NCBI GenBank assembly: GCA_015847255.1
Contig: JADLZK010007805.1
Coordinates: 310,001-374,000, forward strand
Source: Hyparrhenia diplandra
Taxonomy: Eukaryota > Streptophyta > Magnoliopsida > Poales > Poaceae
Direction of reading: 5' to 3'
DNA length: 64,000 nucleotides
Below the pieces are notes generated by a model. The model was not told where the DNA came from and made no database searches. It saw only the letters and a list, made by a program, of their open reading frames with translations. Positions 46,528-59,084 of this stretch are shown piece by piece. The position numbers were made by a program, and so were the translations under genes. How positions within the stretch are numbered: the first letter of the stretch is position 1; every line of letters starts with the position of its first letter.

Positions 46528-47858
46528 ACCTTCTCTTTGGTAACAGTCAGATTCATCAAGCATACTAGAAATTAATTAAGTGGGAACACTTCATGATTCA
46601 TGAGGAAAGGATGGTTGGATATGAACCATTGACATGCATGGTGAATGAAATGCATAAAAGGGAAAATGAATTCAAAGTCGTGCGCCTTCAATCGATTGTA
46701 TGGCTGGCACATGAGCTGTATATGCAGACAGTCAGACAGAGATGTCAAGGTTGATTGGTGGTCCTGCAATGCAACATGATTCTCGAGAAAGGACGATCCG
46801 CTTGCTTGACAGACTTTGCCGGCCCTGGGGCCCAGCCTGCAACGAAACACATCTCAGTCGACACTCTCAACAGGCTAGGCCCTTGGATCGCAATTCGAGA
46901 TCCGTTGGCACCTGCAATCCGCAGCACCCAGGAGCAAATCGCTCACCTATACTCTTCCTCACTCACCCTGCACCAAGGTAGAAGAAGAGCAGGAGCTCTC
47001 TGCCCTCTCAAACACACAGCGCGGTTTCAGTAAAGACTGAAACTGAATACTCTGAATATGAGGCAATGAACTGATTCTTTCCATTGCATTGGATGTGAAT
47101 TTATACAACTCTACATCAACCAACTGTGGTACCCTAAGGCTTAGATCATCCAAAGTATGGGTGATGTACTTCTAACAACTACATGTACTTGAGAGGCCTA
47201 TTGCCATACTCAAAATGTGTACCAAGAGCTGACTACTCTACCTGCCGAAATTCAGCAGCAAATTATGTCTTACAGGATCCCACTATCATCATGGACACAA
47301 GTTTGTGTCAGTATGGACTATGGAAATGGAACTATGGATGATGGATCTGCAGCTACCTGTTAACAGAACAGAAGCTGCAGGAGGATGTGATGAGAAAACA
47401 AAAATGATGCCGCGGCTCAGAGAATTGAAATTGAGGATGCGAAAGAACACACAGCAGCAGCAGCACTACCCCGCACCGTATTCGACTTCAACCCAGGTGC
47501 TCGCGGCAGCGTAACTTGCGACCGATCGAGTAACAGCGGATACAAGTTAAGATGATACATAATACGGGCAGGCCCGAACTAGAGATTCTTCTACTATCAT
47601 AGCAAGAGGAGGGAGGAGGAACCGACGTGACCTGTAGCTCTGCGGCCATTGCTGAGTGTAGGTGGACGAGCTTGCGCCGCGGCGTGGGGTGGCGCAGGAT
47701 GAAGAAGACGAGGAGTCGGAGTCCGAACCCGGCTCCTGCTCCAGCTCCTCCTCGTCGTGGGCATGTCCTGTCCAGTTCGTCGCGACAGCTGATTGGGTGT
47801 CGTCGTCGTCGTCGCTCTCGATGACGAGGCTACGCTCCGGCACCGGCGGGCTCCTCAT

Positions 47859-48599
47859 CTCCCGCTCGTCTGCCTTCGTCTCCTCAAAAGTCTGCTTCTC
47901 TTCCGAAGAAGTAGGGAAAACGAATAAACCTCTGCTGTGCCATCTCACTACAATATATCCGCATCTCAAGGGCGGGTTTGGTGGCTATTTTTTTAAGCTT
48001 CGACTCCTTGGACCGTCTCGATGCAAGTTTCACTGAGTTCTATGCATATTAGATCCGTACATGGCACTGTACTAATAAAGAGAGATGATGATGGTTTCAG
48101 AAAAATAGAATTTAAGTGTGTTGGAAAAACTGAGCCATAAAATCTCCACTGAGATTGAACTTAGACTCAACGACATCCAAATACAAGACGTATTCTATGT
48201 TTAGGCAATGTTATAGACAAAGGATTCAATAATCATTTTTGGTCGTTTTCAACACTAAAACAAAAAAGAGAACCCTTTCATGAGTCTACAAATAATACTC
48301 AAATATAGGCCGTGTCTTCCGTGGCACTCAAAATGGATTTGTTGTACATATACTCTATTGGAGATCGAAACATTATTGTCAGAGACCCATTTTTAGATTT
48401 GGGTGCCCTTATAGGTCACCTGCTATAGACGGTGGGAGTGTTTGGTAAGATTTTCCCGCATAGTCTCTTTTAGATGAGTCACAACCATTTTAGCACGTAG
48501 TTACTTTATTTTTTTTACCAAAAAAAATCTCCTACAAAGCGTTAGGTAGGGCTCCACCGGTTGAGTAAGAACCAAAACAGAAGCCGAGGAGGACCCCTA
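47859..48599. other. Upstream flank of the transporter gene
   Basis: On the minus strand 47859-48000 would be the 5' UTR and promoter. No clear TATA box was identified. The rest is AT-rich with no recognised feature. Confidence 0.3.
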
Positions 48600-50660
48600 C
48601 CAAAAAGGCTCTAGAGCAACCCAGCTATAGCCCAAAAAAAACAGAGGCCCTTTTTTTATCTAGGTGCTTCCCCTATTTTTGTCCCCCTCGCTTTTTTCCG
48701 AACTCCAAAGAATAGCCCCAAAAACAGGGCCCTTATTTCTTAATTCCCTCTATTTTCTCACACACTATATGTATAAGGTACTTGAGAACATCATAATATA
48801 AAATAATTTACTTAAACAATAAAAGCACCACACCTAAAATTACAAATAAAATATGAATTTTAAATCAAATTCAAATACAATTTTGGCCCGAATTTAATGA
48901 TAGTCGATCACAACATAATCCATACCAAAGTTTGCAAATCAAATAGCATAATCATGAAACATAAAGTCGAACAAAAAGAATTAACTTGCGCCATGTTGCG
49001 CCCCACAAATGCTCCACAAGATCATTTTGAAGTTTTCGTGTCCCTCTTTATCTTCAATCTCCTTGTGTACCCCCCGAGCAACTCAGACATCACATTTGGA
49101 TTGCGGTGTTGGTATTCCTCCCGCCTCAACTCCTCACCACCAAATGCTCTCTCAACATCCTTCCTAGTCGCTTCTTGAGCTTGTGTGAAGTGAGAATTCT
49201 TGTTACCTTGTGGCCTTTTGTATCTCTTCACGAATGTTGCCCAAGAAGGATATATCTCATCTGCCAAATAATAACCCATGGTGTACTTATTGCCATTCAC
49301 AGTGTACTCAATTGGAGGTGAAGTTCCTGAAGTTAGTCGCTGAAAAAGGGGAGACCTTCGAAGTACATTGATATCATTTAGTGATCCGGGCAATCCAAAA
49401 AATGCATGCCAAATCCATAAATCATGTGATGCAACTGCTTCAAGGATCATAGTTGGACCATCCACATGTTGCTCCAAGCCCCAACAACTTTCTGAAGAGC
49501 AGTTGCTCCAAGCAACCCAGCTGCATTTGGCCTTTGCCTAAAATAGTCATCATGTGCCTCAACTCCTTGGACAATTCTCAAAAACAATGGTTTAGACATT
49601 CTAAATCTCCTCGGAAAGAATCTGTCATTGTAAATTGGAGGATCTGCAAAATAATCGGCAACAATGCGCAAATTACCGACATGCATGTCTCTTGGCACCA
49701 CTTGACGACCAGGCACTGAGCCACGGCGCCGCTTCTTATGACACTTTTTCTGTTCAACAAGCATTAGCAGCAACTCAACCAAATCATCATCACCTGATTC
49801 TTCTTCCTCCCACCATTGCTCAAAAAAATATCTTCATCATCAGTAAGCACCATCTGCAATATGTCCGACTGTACAAAAAAACAAGACAAAATTTATAAGC
49901 TGAACAGCCTGCTACAATATGTCCTATGCAGTAGCCACACGGAGCCATGATTAGGGGTTCTGTACAATCATGGAATCTGTCCGAGACAACCATCTACACA
50001 ATCATGGAATTTGTGCAAAAAAAAAAAAAAACAAAGAGACCAAATGGCCAATGTAGGAACCGTATACATGTTCAGAAAATCCAAAGCGATAGGAACTTGC
50101 TTACCTTGGACAGGAATCAGGATGAAGCAGGGTCCGTCCGCTGGTGGCGTTGCCCCTGCTAGAGCTCACGGATAGATGGGGATGGCAGGGCAGTTCCTTC
50201 CTGTAGATCTAGAGTTCCAGCCGTGTCCTTCTTGTGGGCAGACCGGGAAGGGGCTAGCTCGCGAGCACAAAGGGGAGGGAAACGACAGGGAGTGGAAGCA
50301 ACTGGGGAGAAGGAAGAACGAGGCGGCGCCGGTCTGCTCTAGCGGATCCAGCGGCAACGTCTTCTTTCCTACTCGCAGGAGTATGGGAAGGGGCCGTGCG
50401 TGTGCTAGATGCAGGGGAGAGGAAGCTCTGCGCGCGAGGCCGATGGATTTGCGGGCGGCATGTCGATGGCGAGGAAGCAGAGGGAGCAAGAAAGGAAGCG
50501 GCAGCGGCGCGCGGCTCTTGGTCGCGAGCAGGAAGAAAGCTCTGCGTGAGCCCGCGCGAGGAAAATAGGCAAAACAGAATTTTCGGGGCTTGGCCTAGAC
50601 CCAACAAAAATAGGGTATAGAGGGTGGATTTTGTTGGGGCCAACAAATTTTGGATCTGGA
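48600..50660 (-). mobile_element. PIF/Harbinger element, internally deleted
   Basis: A damaged Harbinger transposase lies in the middle. Both outer regions carry related inverted blocks (CCCTATTTTTG preceded by pyrimidine-rich sequence, and CCAAC/CCCAAAAA tracts), which suggests the element's termini. Exact ends and duplication were not resolved; coordinates are approximate. Confidence 0.65.
49022..49782 (-). pseudogene. Harbinger-type transposase with central deletion
   Basis: The N-terminal part (from 49782) has RIVADYFADPPIYNDRFFPR, RFRMSKPLFLRIVQGVEAHD, YFRQRPNAAGLLGATALQKV. It then jumps, with a frame change at about 49470, to HVDGPTMILEAVASHDLWIW, AFFGLPGSLNDINVLRRSPL, YYLADEIYPSWATFVK and RKDVERAFG, ending near 49022. 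These match plant Harbinger (DDE_Tnp_4 / plant transposon protein) transposases. The segment between, which holds the first catalytic aspartate, is gone. The later D (NDIN, ADEIYP) and E (VERAFG) regions remain. Confidence 0.9.
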
Positions 50661-50689
50661 GTGTGTCCGCTCCGGGCAAGAACCCCGAC

Positions 50690-52500
50690 AGTTATGACCG
50701 ACACCCCTGCACCAACCGTACCGCAAGCTATGGCTCAGAAGTCGCTCCGTGAGTTCTCCGTCCTTGTTATTGCCAACGTGCCCATTAGGCCCGTTGTCAA
50801 CGTGGCCGGCAATACTTTCAAGCTGCGTACCGGGCTAATCACCATGATGCGAGCCGGTCCATTTTGTGGATTGCCTAGCGAGGATTCCAACGCCCATCTC
50901 CAACACTTTCTTGAGTGCGGCGACACAATTGTCATCAAGGAGTCGAACCCGCCGTTATCAAGCTCCGTCTGTTTCCTTTCTCCCTTGTAGGGAAGGCGAA
51001 GCAATGGTTCTACAAGGACAAGGAAGCTGTCAATACGTGGACCAAATACTCCACGACGTTCCTGGCTAAGTTCTTCCCCATGGGCAAAACCAATGCCCTA
51101 CGGGGAAGAATCGCCAATTTCCAGCAGAATACAATGGAACCCATTCAGGAGGCGTGGGAGAGGCAACAGGAATATATTCAAGCATGCCCGCACCACGGAA
51201 TGGGAATTGGCCGGTGCTCTAGAACTTTATAATGGTCTCACGACCATATCAAAGGGACACCTTGATGCCCTTTGCGGGTGGCGCATTCCTATCGCTCACC
51301 ATCGATCGGGCAACAACCCCCGGTTGATAAAATGGTGGCAAACCGTAGGGGGGGGAGGGTAGAACCCCCGCCCAAAACACAAAAAGGCATGCATACCATG
51401 AAGGAGGTGGATATGCTTGTCGCAAAAATGGATCTCTTCTTTGAAGCGGGCCGGAGGAGCACGCCGCCGAAAAGAAGCTATGAGGCGACCGGCCCACGCC
51501 CACGATTCACACATGACGTGTGAGACTTGTGGTGAAGTTAACCACTCAAGGGATAATTGCCCTGAGACCCGTGAAGACGCAGCGTTCATCAACAACAACG
51601 GGTATCGCCAACATCAGCAAGGGAATGGCTGGCAAAATAACCGATCCAGGCCACCATTCCAAGAAAACTTCGGCTATAACAATAATTATAGTTCGAATCG
51701 GCCTTCACTCAAGGACACGGTATTGGGCCAAGCCAAGATCAACGAAAATCTCACCAAAAAGATGATCCAAACCAATAAGATCCTAGAAGGGGTGAATAAT
51801 AAGTCTGGAGTGGTTGACATCACCGTGAAGAACCAACTTCGGCTTCAACAAGATGATAGAAACACGCCTAGCCCCCATCATTCGCTCAAGTGCCGCTTAA
51901 CGACTCGAAGGCGGGAATCCCAAGGCGACCGAGATCTCGCATGAGTCGGTTAACATGATATCTCTGAGGTTCAGTCAACCCACAACAATTGAGAAGATCC
52001 CCGTGGATTCGCTGTTCATTGCCAAGAAGGGCGACCCTGGACGTCCCATCATCAGATGCTCTATTGGCCCCCATGACTTCGCTAATGCATTTTGTGATCT
52101 CGGGGCCAAGTATCAACGTGATGTCCAAGGCCACCTTCGACGGAATTCATGGTGGGACACTTGCACCTGCAAGCTTTGTCCTCCAAATGGCAGATCAAAC
52201 GACTCGGCGGCCCGAGGGCATACTCAAGACATGCTCATCAAAGTAAAGACAGATATCCCCGCGAGACTTTGTTATCCTTGATATGGGCCCGAAAGAGGAT
52301 GTGTCTCTCCTCTCCCCGGGAGGCCGTTTCTCTATCTGACCAAATCGAGATCCGCATGGGAAAAGGCTTCATCGTCTTCCATGTCAAAACTAAGGCGCTA
52401 AGTGCCCATTCATTGGTACAAACAACAACACACCCGGAGTTCATCATCAAAGCTGGTGTGGTGTGTGGAAGGATTTGTTTTCGAGACCCCTAAGCGTGTG
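50690..52500 (+). pseudogene. Athila-type Ty3/gypsy gag and protease fragment
   Basis: In shifting frames: FKLRTGLITMM, NAHLQHFLECGDTI, IKLRLFPFSLVGKAKQWFY, WTKYSTTFLAKFFPMGKT, LRGRIANFQQ, MEPIQEAWER (the Athila Gag core, 50700-51230); a CETCGEVNHSRDNC knuckle at about 51525-51560; then, in the protease region, a damaged FCDLGA active site near 52090, SKATFDGIHGG, FVLQMADQTTRRPEGIL, DMGPKEDVSLL and HPEFIIKAGVV (to about 52470). Reverse transcriptase and integrase are absent. Confidence 0.88.
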
Positions 52501-53639
52501 CTTCCCGCTAGTGCTGAGGGGAGAGTCGGGTTGACTATAAATAACCCGCCCCTTTGCCAACAGTAAATTGGCATTTGAAAAAAAGTAAATATTTTATTAG
52601 TATATATTTTATTTATCAAAAATAAAACAAAAATAATTATCAACAAACATATAAATATATATATTTGAAAAAAAAAAAAATAAAATTTTATAAATAAAAT
52701 AAATTATTTTATGAAAAATGAGAAAAATATTTCCTAAATAAAGTATGTATTAAAATAATTTCAAAATAATTTTCAAGTATATAAAAAAAGAGAGAATTTT
52801 TGAAAATTTTAGATAAAATCAAAGAGTGGAAAGAACGACCAAGTTTATGCGGGCACACAACGGTCACGAACTTTTCGTGGTCGTTGAGCACGCCACGCCA
52901 AAACCTAATGGCGGCGCGGCGAGGGTGCGTCTTGGCGTACCTCAAGGTGCGCCCGCACCGGCTACCACCGCTCGAGTCTAGCTTTGGCCAGCGGCTCCCT
53001 AGCCGTTGCCTTGGCCACGCCCGGACCATGGCTCGGCTATAAATAGCCCGAGCACCGGTGTGAGAGCTCACCCCCTCTCATTCTCACTCTCACACTCTCT
53101 CCCACTTTGTTTTTCACTCATGTTTTCTCCACCAAAAACATTGTGCAAAGCAAGATCATGGGTGTGAAAGTTCAAACTTTCATCTAACCCATGCACACCC
53201 GAGATCTTTGCCCAAGTGTTTTTGCAGTAGAAGTTGACGGTCGTTAACTACATATTTTATACCGTCAAACACCCGCATAAAAAGCTTTCTTTTGACCATC
53301 AAACTTACCCTTGTGATCTACCATATCGTAACCATGCAGGAAAAATCAGAAAGCATGGGGGTACAACCCCGATCCGATGGGTGTTGAGCTAGCTTGGGGG
53401 AGGACCACAACAAGGTAATAAGAAACCTACACTCTCATCCTTTGTCCATTACATTGCCAAAAAAAAACTAATTATTTTGTTCGCCTTGCAATGCCTTTAT
53501 CTCCATTGGATGAATCTTGTTATCAATTCGTGCTTCCTATTTCTATATTAGCATGTTATGGTTTGGAAGTTTTGGTTATACGTATGATCATGTTACCATA
53601 GACTTTTTTGAATTAAGCATGGTGCTTAGATCAAAATGT
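52501..53639. other. Tail of the Athila-type fragment and AT-rich DNA
   Basis: 52560-52800 is AT-rich. 53035-53045 has a TATAAATAG box followed by a CT-rich leader and a long gene-free stretch, like an Athila LTR or UTR. GAGCTAGCTTGGGGGAGG at about 53386-53403 resembles the purine-rich signature of Athila 3' regions. LTR ends were not fixed. Confidence 0.4.
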
Positions 53640-54373
53640 CTACCCTGTGGATACGGGATCTGTCTTAACCCTTTTCAGATTTTGAAATATTTGCTTTCCT
53701 CCCCATTCACCACTACTCCTATAGATCCACCTATTATTAGTTGCTTTAACCATTGTACCCAAACAGTAATTGAAACCTCTAGATTCTAGAATTTCAAAAA
53801 GAAAATCCCGAGGAAACTCTATCATACGCTTTCTCATAGTCTAATTTGATAACTACACGGGTTCTTTGCTTTTGTGAATACTATGAACTAACTCATGTGC
53901 AATGACCACACTTTCAAGAATATATCTACCTTGAATAAATGCACTTTGTTGAGGCATAACTAGTCTACCAATGATTTTACCTAGTCTTAGGGGTGAGCCT
54001 TAGAGAAAATTTTAAAGCTACCGTTAATCAAGCTAATTGGTCTAAATTTCTTCATAGCAAGTAGCTCCTTCTTCTTTAGGAATCAAAGTAATCAAAGAAA
54101 TATAATTGATTCTTTGAATGTTTAGCTTACCCCGATGAAAATCATTAAACATATCAATTAGATCACCTTTAACTATGTCGCAATATTTTCGATAGAACAT
54201 GAATGAGATCCCATCGGGACCTCGTGCTCCATCGAGTAACAACTAAAAACTACTTTTATTTCTTGCTCTGTAAAAGGTTTGGTGAGTATATCATTTTCCT
54301 CTTGGGTAACTAAATCTCCGGCATCCCGTAAATTATCGAGATAATCTAGCTTCAAACCTTTCCTCTCTAGCAA
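53640..54373 (-). pseudogene. L1 reverse transcriptase fragment
   Basis: 54373-54173 gives NLRDAGDLVTQEENDILTKP and FTEQEIKVVF. 54242-54042 gives GARGPDGISFMFYRKYCDIV and INYISLITLIPKEEGA. 53837-53640 gives FLFEILESRGF and KATNNRWIYRSSGEWGGKQI. This is the L1 RT N-terminal and finger/palm region in order, broken by frameshifts. The YADD catalytic box would lie downstream and is missing. Confidence 0.85.
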
Positions 54374-55000
54374 ACAACCGCTTATAAAAAAGAGACGGCA
54401 ATATCCAACATTCCTTTTTGGTCATCTCTCTGGCCCATTGGGACCATCTAGCACCTCTATTTTTTTTTCTTCTCCTCCGGTTAGCTACAACATGGAAGTA
54501 TTTGTATTTCTATCCCCCTCTAATATATTCCTATCTCTAGACCTCTGTCTTATTTTTATCTCCTCTAATGCCCAGATTATCATCTAATTCTTTTGAGACC
54601 TGATTAAACCTCCTAATCTCAGCTTCAGACATCACCCTACTTTCCATCTCCCTATCTAGATCATTATATTCTAGTGCTAATTCTACTTTAATCTTGTTCA
54701 TATTTGGCCACCTCATTTGCGGCCCGGCCTACGGTGATCTTCTTAAAGTTCTAATTCTAAACTGCCATCTATCTATACTATTTTCAAACTTGACATGGTG
54801 AGCCCAAACTTTCTCAACCAATTTATGAAAACTCTCCTTAGCTAGCCACCACTTCTCAAATCTAAACTGTTTTTTGCTAAATAAAATATTATCATCGAGA
54901 ATCTATTACTAGAGGATTATGGTCACTAGGAATTTTCTCTAAACCTTTGACCTTAACTAATGGGAAGGCCTTTTCCCAATACGGTGTTACAAAAACTCTA

Positions 55001-55459
55001 TCAATCTTGGCTAAAATAGGAGGGAGTGATTGTTAGTCCAGGTATACTTAATGTTGTTTGGGTTACGCTCCATCGAGCCCACCTATTTATCCAGTCATTA
55101 AAAAGTTGAGACCACCTAAAATTAATAATCCTATTACTTTTATCATTAGGACATCTAACTAGATTAAAATCACCAACAACCATAGTTGGTCCTTGCCATT
55201 TATTCATAACACAATGTAGTTCCTCCAAGAAAGCTAATTTATCATTCTCATAAGGAGAACCATACACTACAACTAGTTTCCAAATAAAACCGGTTTTGAT
55301 ATCAGACACCATAAGGCTAATAGAGAAATCTAAGGTGTCACAAACATTTGATGAATATTTGTCCTTATTATGACCAATTAAGATGTTGTGGATGGGATCA
55401 CCAAAGAACTCTACCGAAGTTGTTCGCGAGGGTTCTATCCTAGCTGCGGCCACAAACAA
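55001..55459 (-). pseudogene. L1 endonuclease domain
   Basis: FIWKLVVVYGSPYENDKLAF, FLEELHCVMNKWQGPTMVVG and GDFNLVRCPNDKSN are the central and C-terminal motifs of the L1 endonuclease fold (DFN includes a catalytic residue). A frameshift near 55070 ends the frame. Confidence 0.88.
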
Positions 55460-55621
55460 CTCCCGTAAGGCAATGGAAGCATAGCTACGGTGACTTCATT
55501 TGTAATTAGGATAGAACACTAGTCGGGTTACCTTGTTTAGAGTTCGGGTGTTCGGTTCCTCTACGGACAACCCTCTCTCGTATCCGACTAGGATCGTAGC
55601 GAGTTCCTTGGCTCCTTAGAC

Positions 55622-55630
55622 TATAAAAGG
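55622..55630 (+). promoter_or_regulatory. TATA box of the second Tat LTR
   Basis: TATAAAAGG about 120 bp after the proposed LTR start, followed by GGAACACCTCG-type leader. Confidence 0.55.
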
Positions 55631-56006
55631 CGGCCAAGGAACACCTCGTAGAGGAGAGCACGAACACAGAGCGCGATCACGCCTCACAAGCTTGACCACG
55701 ATCAAGCCCCGTAAGCTTCACGGCCGTTCTCGGGTGAACCCCATCAATCAAAAAACAGGCTCACGCCCGGCGGGCGTAAAGGTTTTTACTCGATCCTAGA
55801 TCGAGGGCCCGAACTGATATAAAAACCCCGCTCTCAATGTAAATTTGCGCAACAAACCGCCGGGCTCCAGGTTCGTCGAGGCCCGAACAAAGCTGCCGGT
55901 TCACCCGTGGCGGGCTCTCGCTCGTGGTAAAAACATCGGCGGTACCGGCGCGCGGTAGGGGCTCTCGTCGAATTTCGGCCACGAGAGTCCGGCGGACCAC
56001 GACATC

Positions 56007-58240
56007 ATGAGTTCACCGGCGAGGAGGGCGATCATCTTCGGAACATGGGCTTGCGAGATCGGCGACGACGGCAAGACTCGAGCTGCATCATCGAGGAACC
56101 CAAAACCGAAGAACCGTAACTCGCCGAGAAGCTCCAAAGAATTGACGCTATCGAAACCGCCTCAAGACGGAGAACAAGTTCAAGCCCTGCCCGGGAGTCT
56201 CACGCGAGAAGGACCCAAACCCGAAACCGGCTCGGGGAAGGTGGACAACCGGGGCTCAAGTGCAGATCCCAAGGGCAATCGAAACACAACTCCTACTCCG
56301 ACTCGAGATAAGGGAAGCTTTTCCAACTTGAAAACTTTTTCAATCAAAGCTACCTTGACGCAGAAAAGGAGGCGGACTGAAACAACTCGGACACCGTCCC
56401 CAGTTACCTTTCCAGTTCCCAACCGGACTACGCAATCAAGGCGTCCACATATTCAAGGAGCGCCAAGACAACTCAAGAGAAGACGGAGATTCCTTTGGAG
56501 GGCGCGCAAAGAGGGCTCATCTTGACAAGAACCCCGGAGGAATGCATCATCCATCGGCCAAGAACCCTCGACGGAGCCAATCGTCCGCAACGGCGGTGGA
56601 TCGGAAAGACCAACATCGCAAGTTCTACCCCCGGGACGGAAGGAGTGGCGGCCCAAGTCCACGCCCGCTAAGGAAATCTTTATGGTGGCAGCAGCTCGCG
56701 CCCCGCTTAACCGTCCAGACGCCCCTGACATCAGGTCCACTAACAAAGGCCTATCCAACATCTCGGCGGACGAAAGAACTCTTGAAGACAAAGGAGAACA
56801 CCAACGTCAAGAAAGGCTGAAAAGGAACAAGCTGAAGGGAGGACGCCGAATCAGGGCAAATGCACGCATGCAGGCCCTGAACAAATATCAAGCCGATCTA
56901 CACGAGTACGAGAGGCTAAAATCCGAAAGAGAAGCTGAGGACGATCAACGAGTAACTTCGGGGAAAGGCTACAAGGGTTGATTGACCGCCTAGAGGCGCT
57001 CATGAGACCTAAATGACGAGGAGAGGCTCATCAAGGAGGCCTTGCAAAAGGCTACCCATGAAAGAGAACCTAGAGCGTTACAGTCAAAGGCAAACAGCTC
57101 TCATGCACCAAGAAGCCGATCCAACGTCTTCGAAAGGCTGGGCAGGCCAGAGGATTCCAATAACTCCAGGCCACCCCGGAGGGATGGTAGACAGTACCAG
57201 AGACCCCCAAGGGAGAGCCCCGCTCCAAGACCAAGCCGACAAGAAGAAGTCGCAGAGTCAATGTATCAACCCTTTGGAACTCATCCAAGAGGAGGGAGAA
57301 CCTCAGGAAGACTTGAAGAAAGAACGACGGGAAGTTACGACAGATTTCCTTGCTTCGCAGAAAGATTGCAAGAAGTCAAGCTACCCCCAAAGTTCAAACC
57401 TTCAAACCACTCAAAATATGATGGGAAAACAGAGCCCAGACAATGGCTCATAGTCTACTCACAATCCATTGAGCTGGAGGAGGAGATGATGACGCGAAAG
57501 CCGTCTTCTTTCCCATGGCCCTAGAGGCTCTACCGCTCCAATGGTTCGACAAGATTGAAGAGGGCTCAATCGAGATCTTGGGAGGACTTGCGAAAGCATT
57601 CGCGGCCAGCTTCGCGCAGAATCATTACCCATCCTATTACTCAGCGAGTGAAGAGCCTCAGCGAAGCCGGGAGAATCCTTGAGAGATTACTACCGAAGAT
57701 TTGGAGAGATGAGATCCCAAGTGCATGATATCACCGAGAGGGAAGTGATAGACGCCTTCGGCAATGGAATTTTCTCAAGATGGCAGTTCTCGGATTTCTA
57801 CAAAGACAACCCGAGGACAAACGAAAGTTCAAGCTATCGTTGAGAAGATGATCGGAGCCAAAGAAAGAACCCGAGATCGCTTTCCAGAGAGAAAGAACTC
57901 AGAAGGCCCGAAGAAGGAGCAGAACAACTCTCAACAGCAAAAGAAGCGAGGACCGGACAACACTGTCGCAATGGCGGAAAAGTCAAAGAAGCCCTACAAA
58001 CAAAGGTTTAACAACAACAACAACAATGGCGACGAGAATGAAGCAATATCAAGCTAGAAGACCTACCTTGCATATATCACCCCGGAGCTCAAAGACACGC
58101 TCGGAAGCTGTTCCACATTCCGTGAGAAGTACAAGGGAGGAAACAACTCGCCGAGAAGGGGACAATCAAGAAAACGAGAGAAGGAGCCGTGTGAAGAGCC
58201 AAAGACGGGGATTTCGAGAAAACAACAAGATCTCTCGAAC
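56007..58240 (+). pseudogene. Gag region of the second Tat element
   Basis: From an ATG at 56007 the region is hydrophilic. The conserved Gag core is at about 57340-57800: PPKFKPSNHSKYDGKTEPRQ, WLIVYSQSIEL, FFPMALEALPLQWFDKIEEG, RDYYRRFGEMRSQVHDITER, then FGNGIFSRWQFSDFYKDNP. A CIYHPGA / GSCSTFREKYKG piece at about 58068-58140 is a damaged zinc-knuckle-like segment. Gag builds the virus-like particle. At least five frame changes are needed to follow it. Confidence 0.82.
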
Positions 58241-58386
58241 GTCATATTCTCTCGAGTACCCGGATCAAAGAGCAAGAGACAAGATAAGCTAGCACTCCGA
58301 TCAATCATGGCGAGAGCCCGCAACGCCGCGCTATCTCAACCGGTCCCAATACCCGATTCAATTCACCAGGGAGGATCAATGGACAA

Positions 58387-58825
58387 GTGTGGGCAACGCC
58401 GGCCTCGTATCCCTTGGTACTAGAACCCACGATAGCCGGAGTAACTGTTACCAAGGTGTTGATCGACGGAGGAACAGGGGATCGAACATCATTTTCTCGA
58501 AACACCGAACAAGATGGGACTAGACCTCTACGGATTGATCGCTCCATCCAACACCCCTTTTATGGGATAGTACGGAAGAGCAGCCATACCAATCGGACAA
58601 GTCACCTTGCCAGTTACATTTGGATTTCCATCCAACTACCGGACAGAGTACATCAAGTTCGAAGTGGCGGATCTCGAGTCACCATATCACGCCATCATGG
58701 GAAGACACGCTATCGCAAAATTCATGGCTATTCCACACTACCCGTATCTTCTACTAAAGATGCCCAAGACCATTTGGGGTTCTTTCCATCAAAGGAGATC
58801 TCAAGAAAGCTTTCGAGTGTGACGT
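58387..58825 (+). pseudogene. Retropepsin of the second Tat element
   Basis: YPLVLEPTIAGVTVTKVLID is followed by GG at about 58459-58473, giving the aspartic protease site in its IDGG form seen in Tat elements. PVTFGFPSNYRTEYIKFEVA, then ESPYHAIMGRHAIAKFMAIP and HYPYLLLKMP follow in another frame. The protease would cleave Gag-Pol. One frameshift separates the halves. Confidence 0.88.
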
Positions 58826-59084
58826 ACAAGCCGTGGAGATTGCAAACAAGACAGGGAGCTCTTAGAGAAAAAGGAACTTGACCGGATGGCGTAAGAGACA
58901 AATCCGTAAGAACTCGAGATACCGGCCAAGAAGCAAGCAATTCTCGATTCCACCGTGAGGAAGTCGGCGTCAAGCACATAGACCTACAGACGGGTGATCC
59001 ATCCAAGACGGCGATCATCGCGCCCACCTATCTCCAAAATAGGAACTCGCGGCCACCAGACTTCCTAAGGCAACACTGAGAGAT

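Larger units (their letters stand above)
41524..47858 (-). pseudogene. AVT1-type vacuolar amino acid transporter, decayed
   Basis: Ten exons were placed by homology and GT-AG sites: 47858-47632, 46023-45685, 44703-44489, 44357-44334, 43987-43809, 43675-43457, 43361-43226, 42237-42214 joined to 41950-41812, 41702-41659, 41586-41524. The start MRSPPVPERS is followed by an acidic, serine-rich tail, then the AAAP-family core: GINVLCGVGILSTPYAIKQG, LETYPDIGHAAFG, LPGIPIAIGLYGYCYSGHG, LAMSLEELLPPNQQKYS. AVT1 proteins are multi-membrane-span transporters moving amino acids across the vacuole membrane. Damage: a one-base gain in exon 2 (GGG at 45934-45936), a two-base loss in exon 5 giving an early TGA, a one-base loss at the exon 6 start, a 263-bp interruption in exon 8, and no last exon. 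An older start at 47969 is open upstream but less likely. Confidence 0.88.
53640..55495 (-). mobile_element. L1-type LINE fragment
   Basis: Endonuclease and N-terminal RT sequences on the minus strand, truncated at both ends: the RT stops near the middle of the palm at 53640 and the 5' end meets the second Tat element at about 55500. No poly(A) or duplication is visible. Probably an old copy cut by later insertions or deletions. Confidence 0.85.

Noticed and set aside
47859..47969. Upstream in-frame ATG at 47969 as the transporter start
   Set aside because: The extra 37 residues are not like AVT1 N-termini; MRSPPVPERS at 47858 fits the family start better.
55001..55459. Endonuclease frame as a host exonuclease III-type gene
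   Set aside because: Neighbouring RT pieces on the same strand and L1-type wording identify it as part of a LINE.
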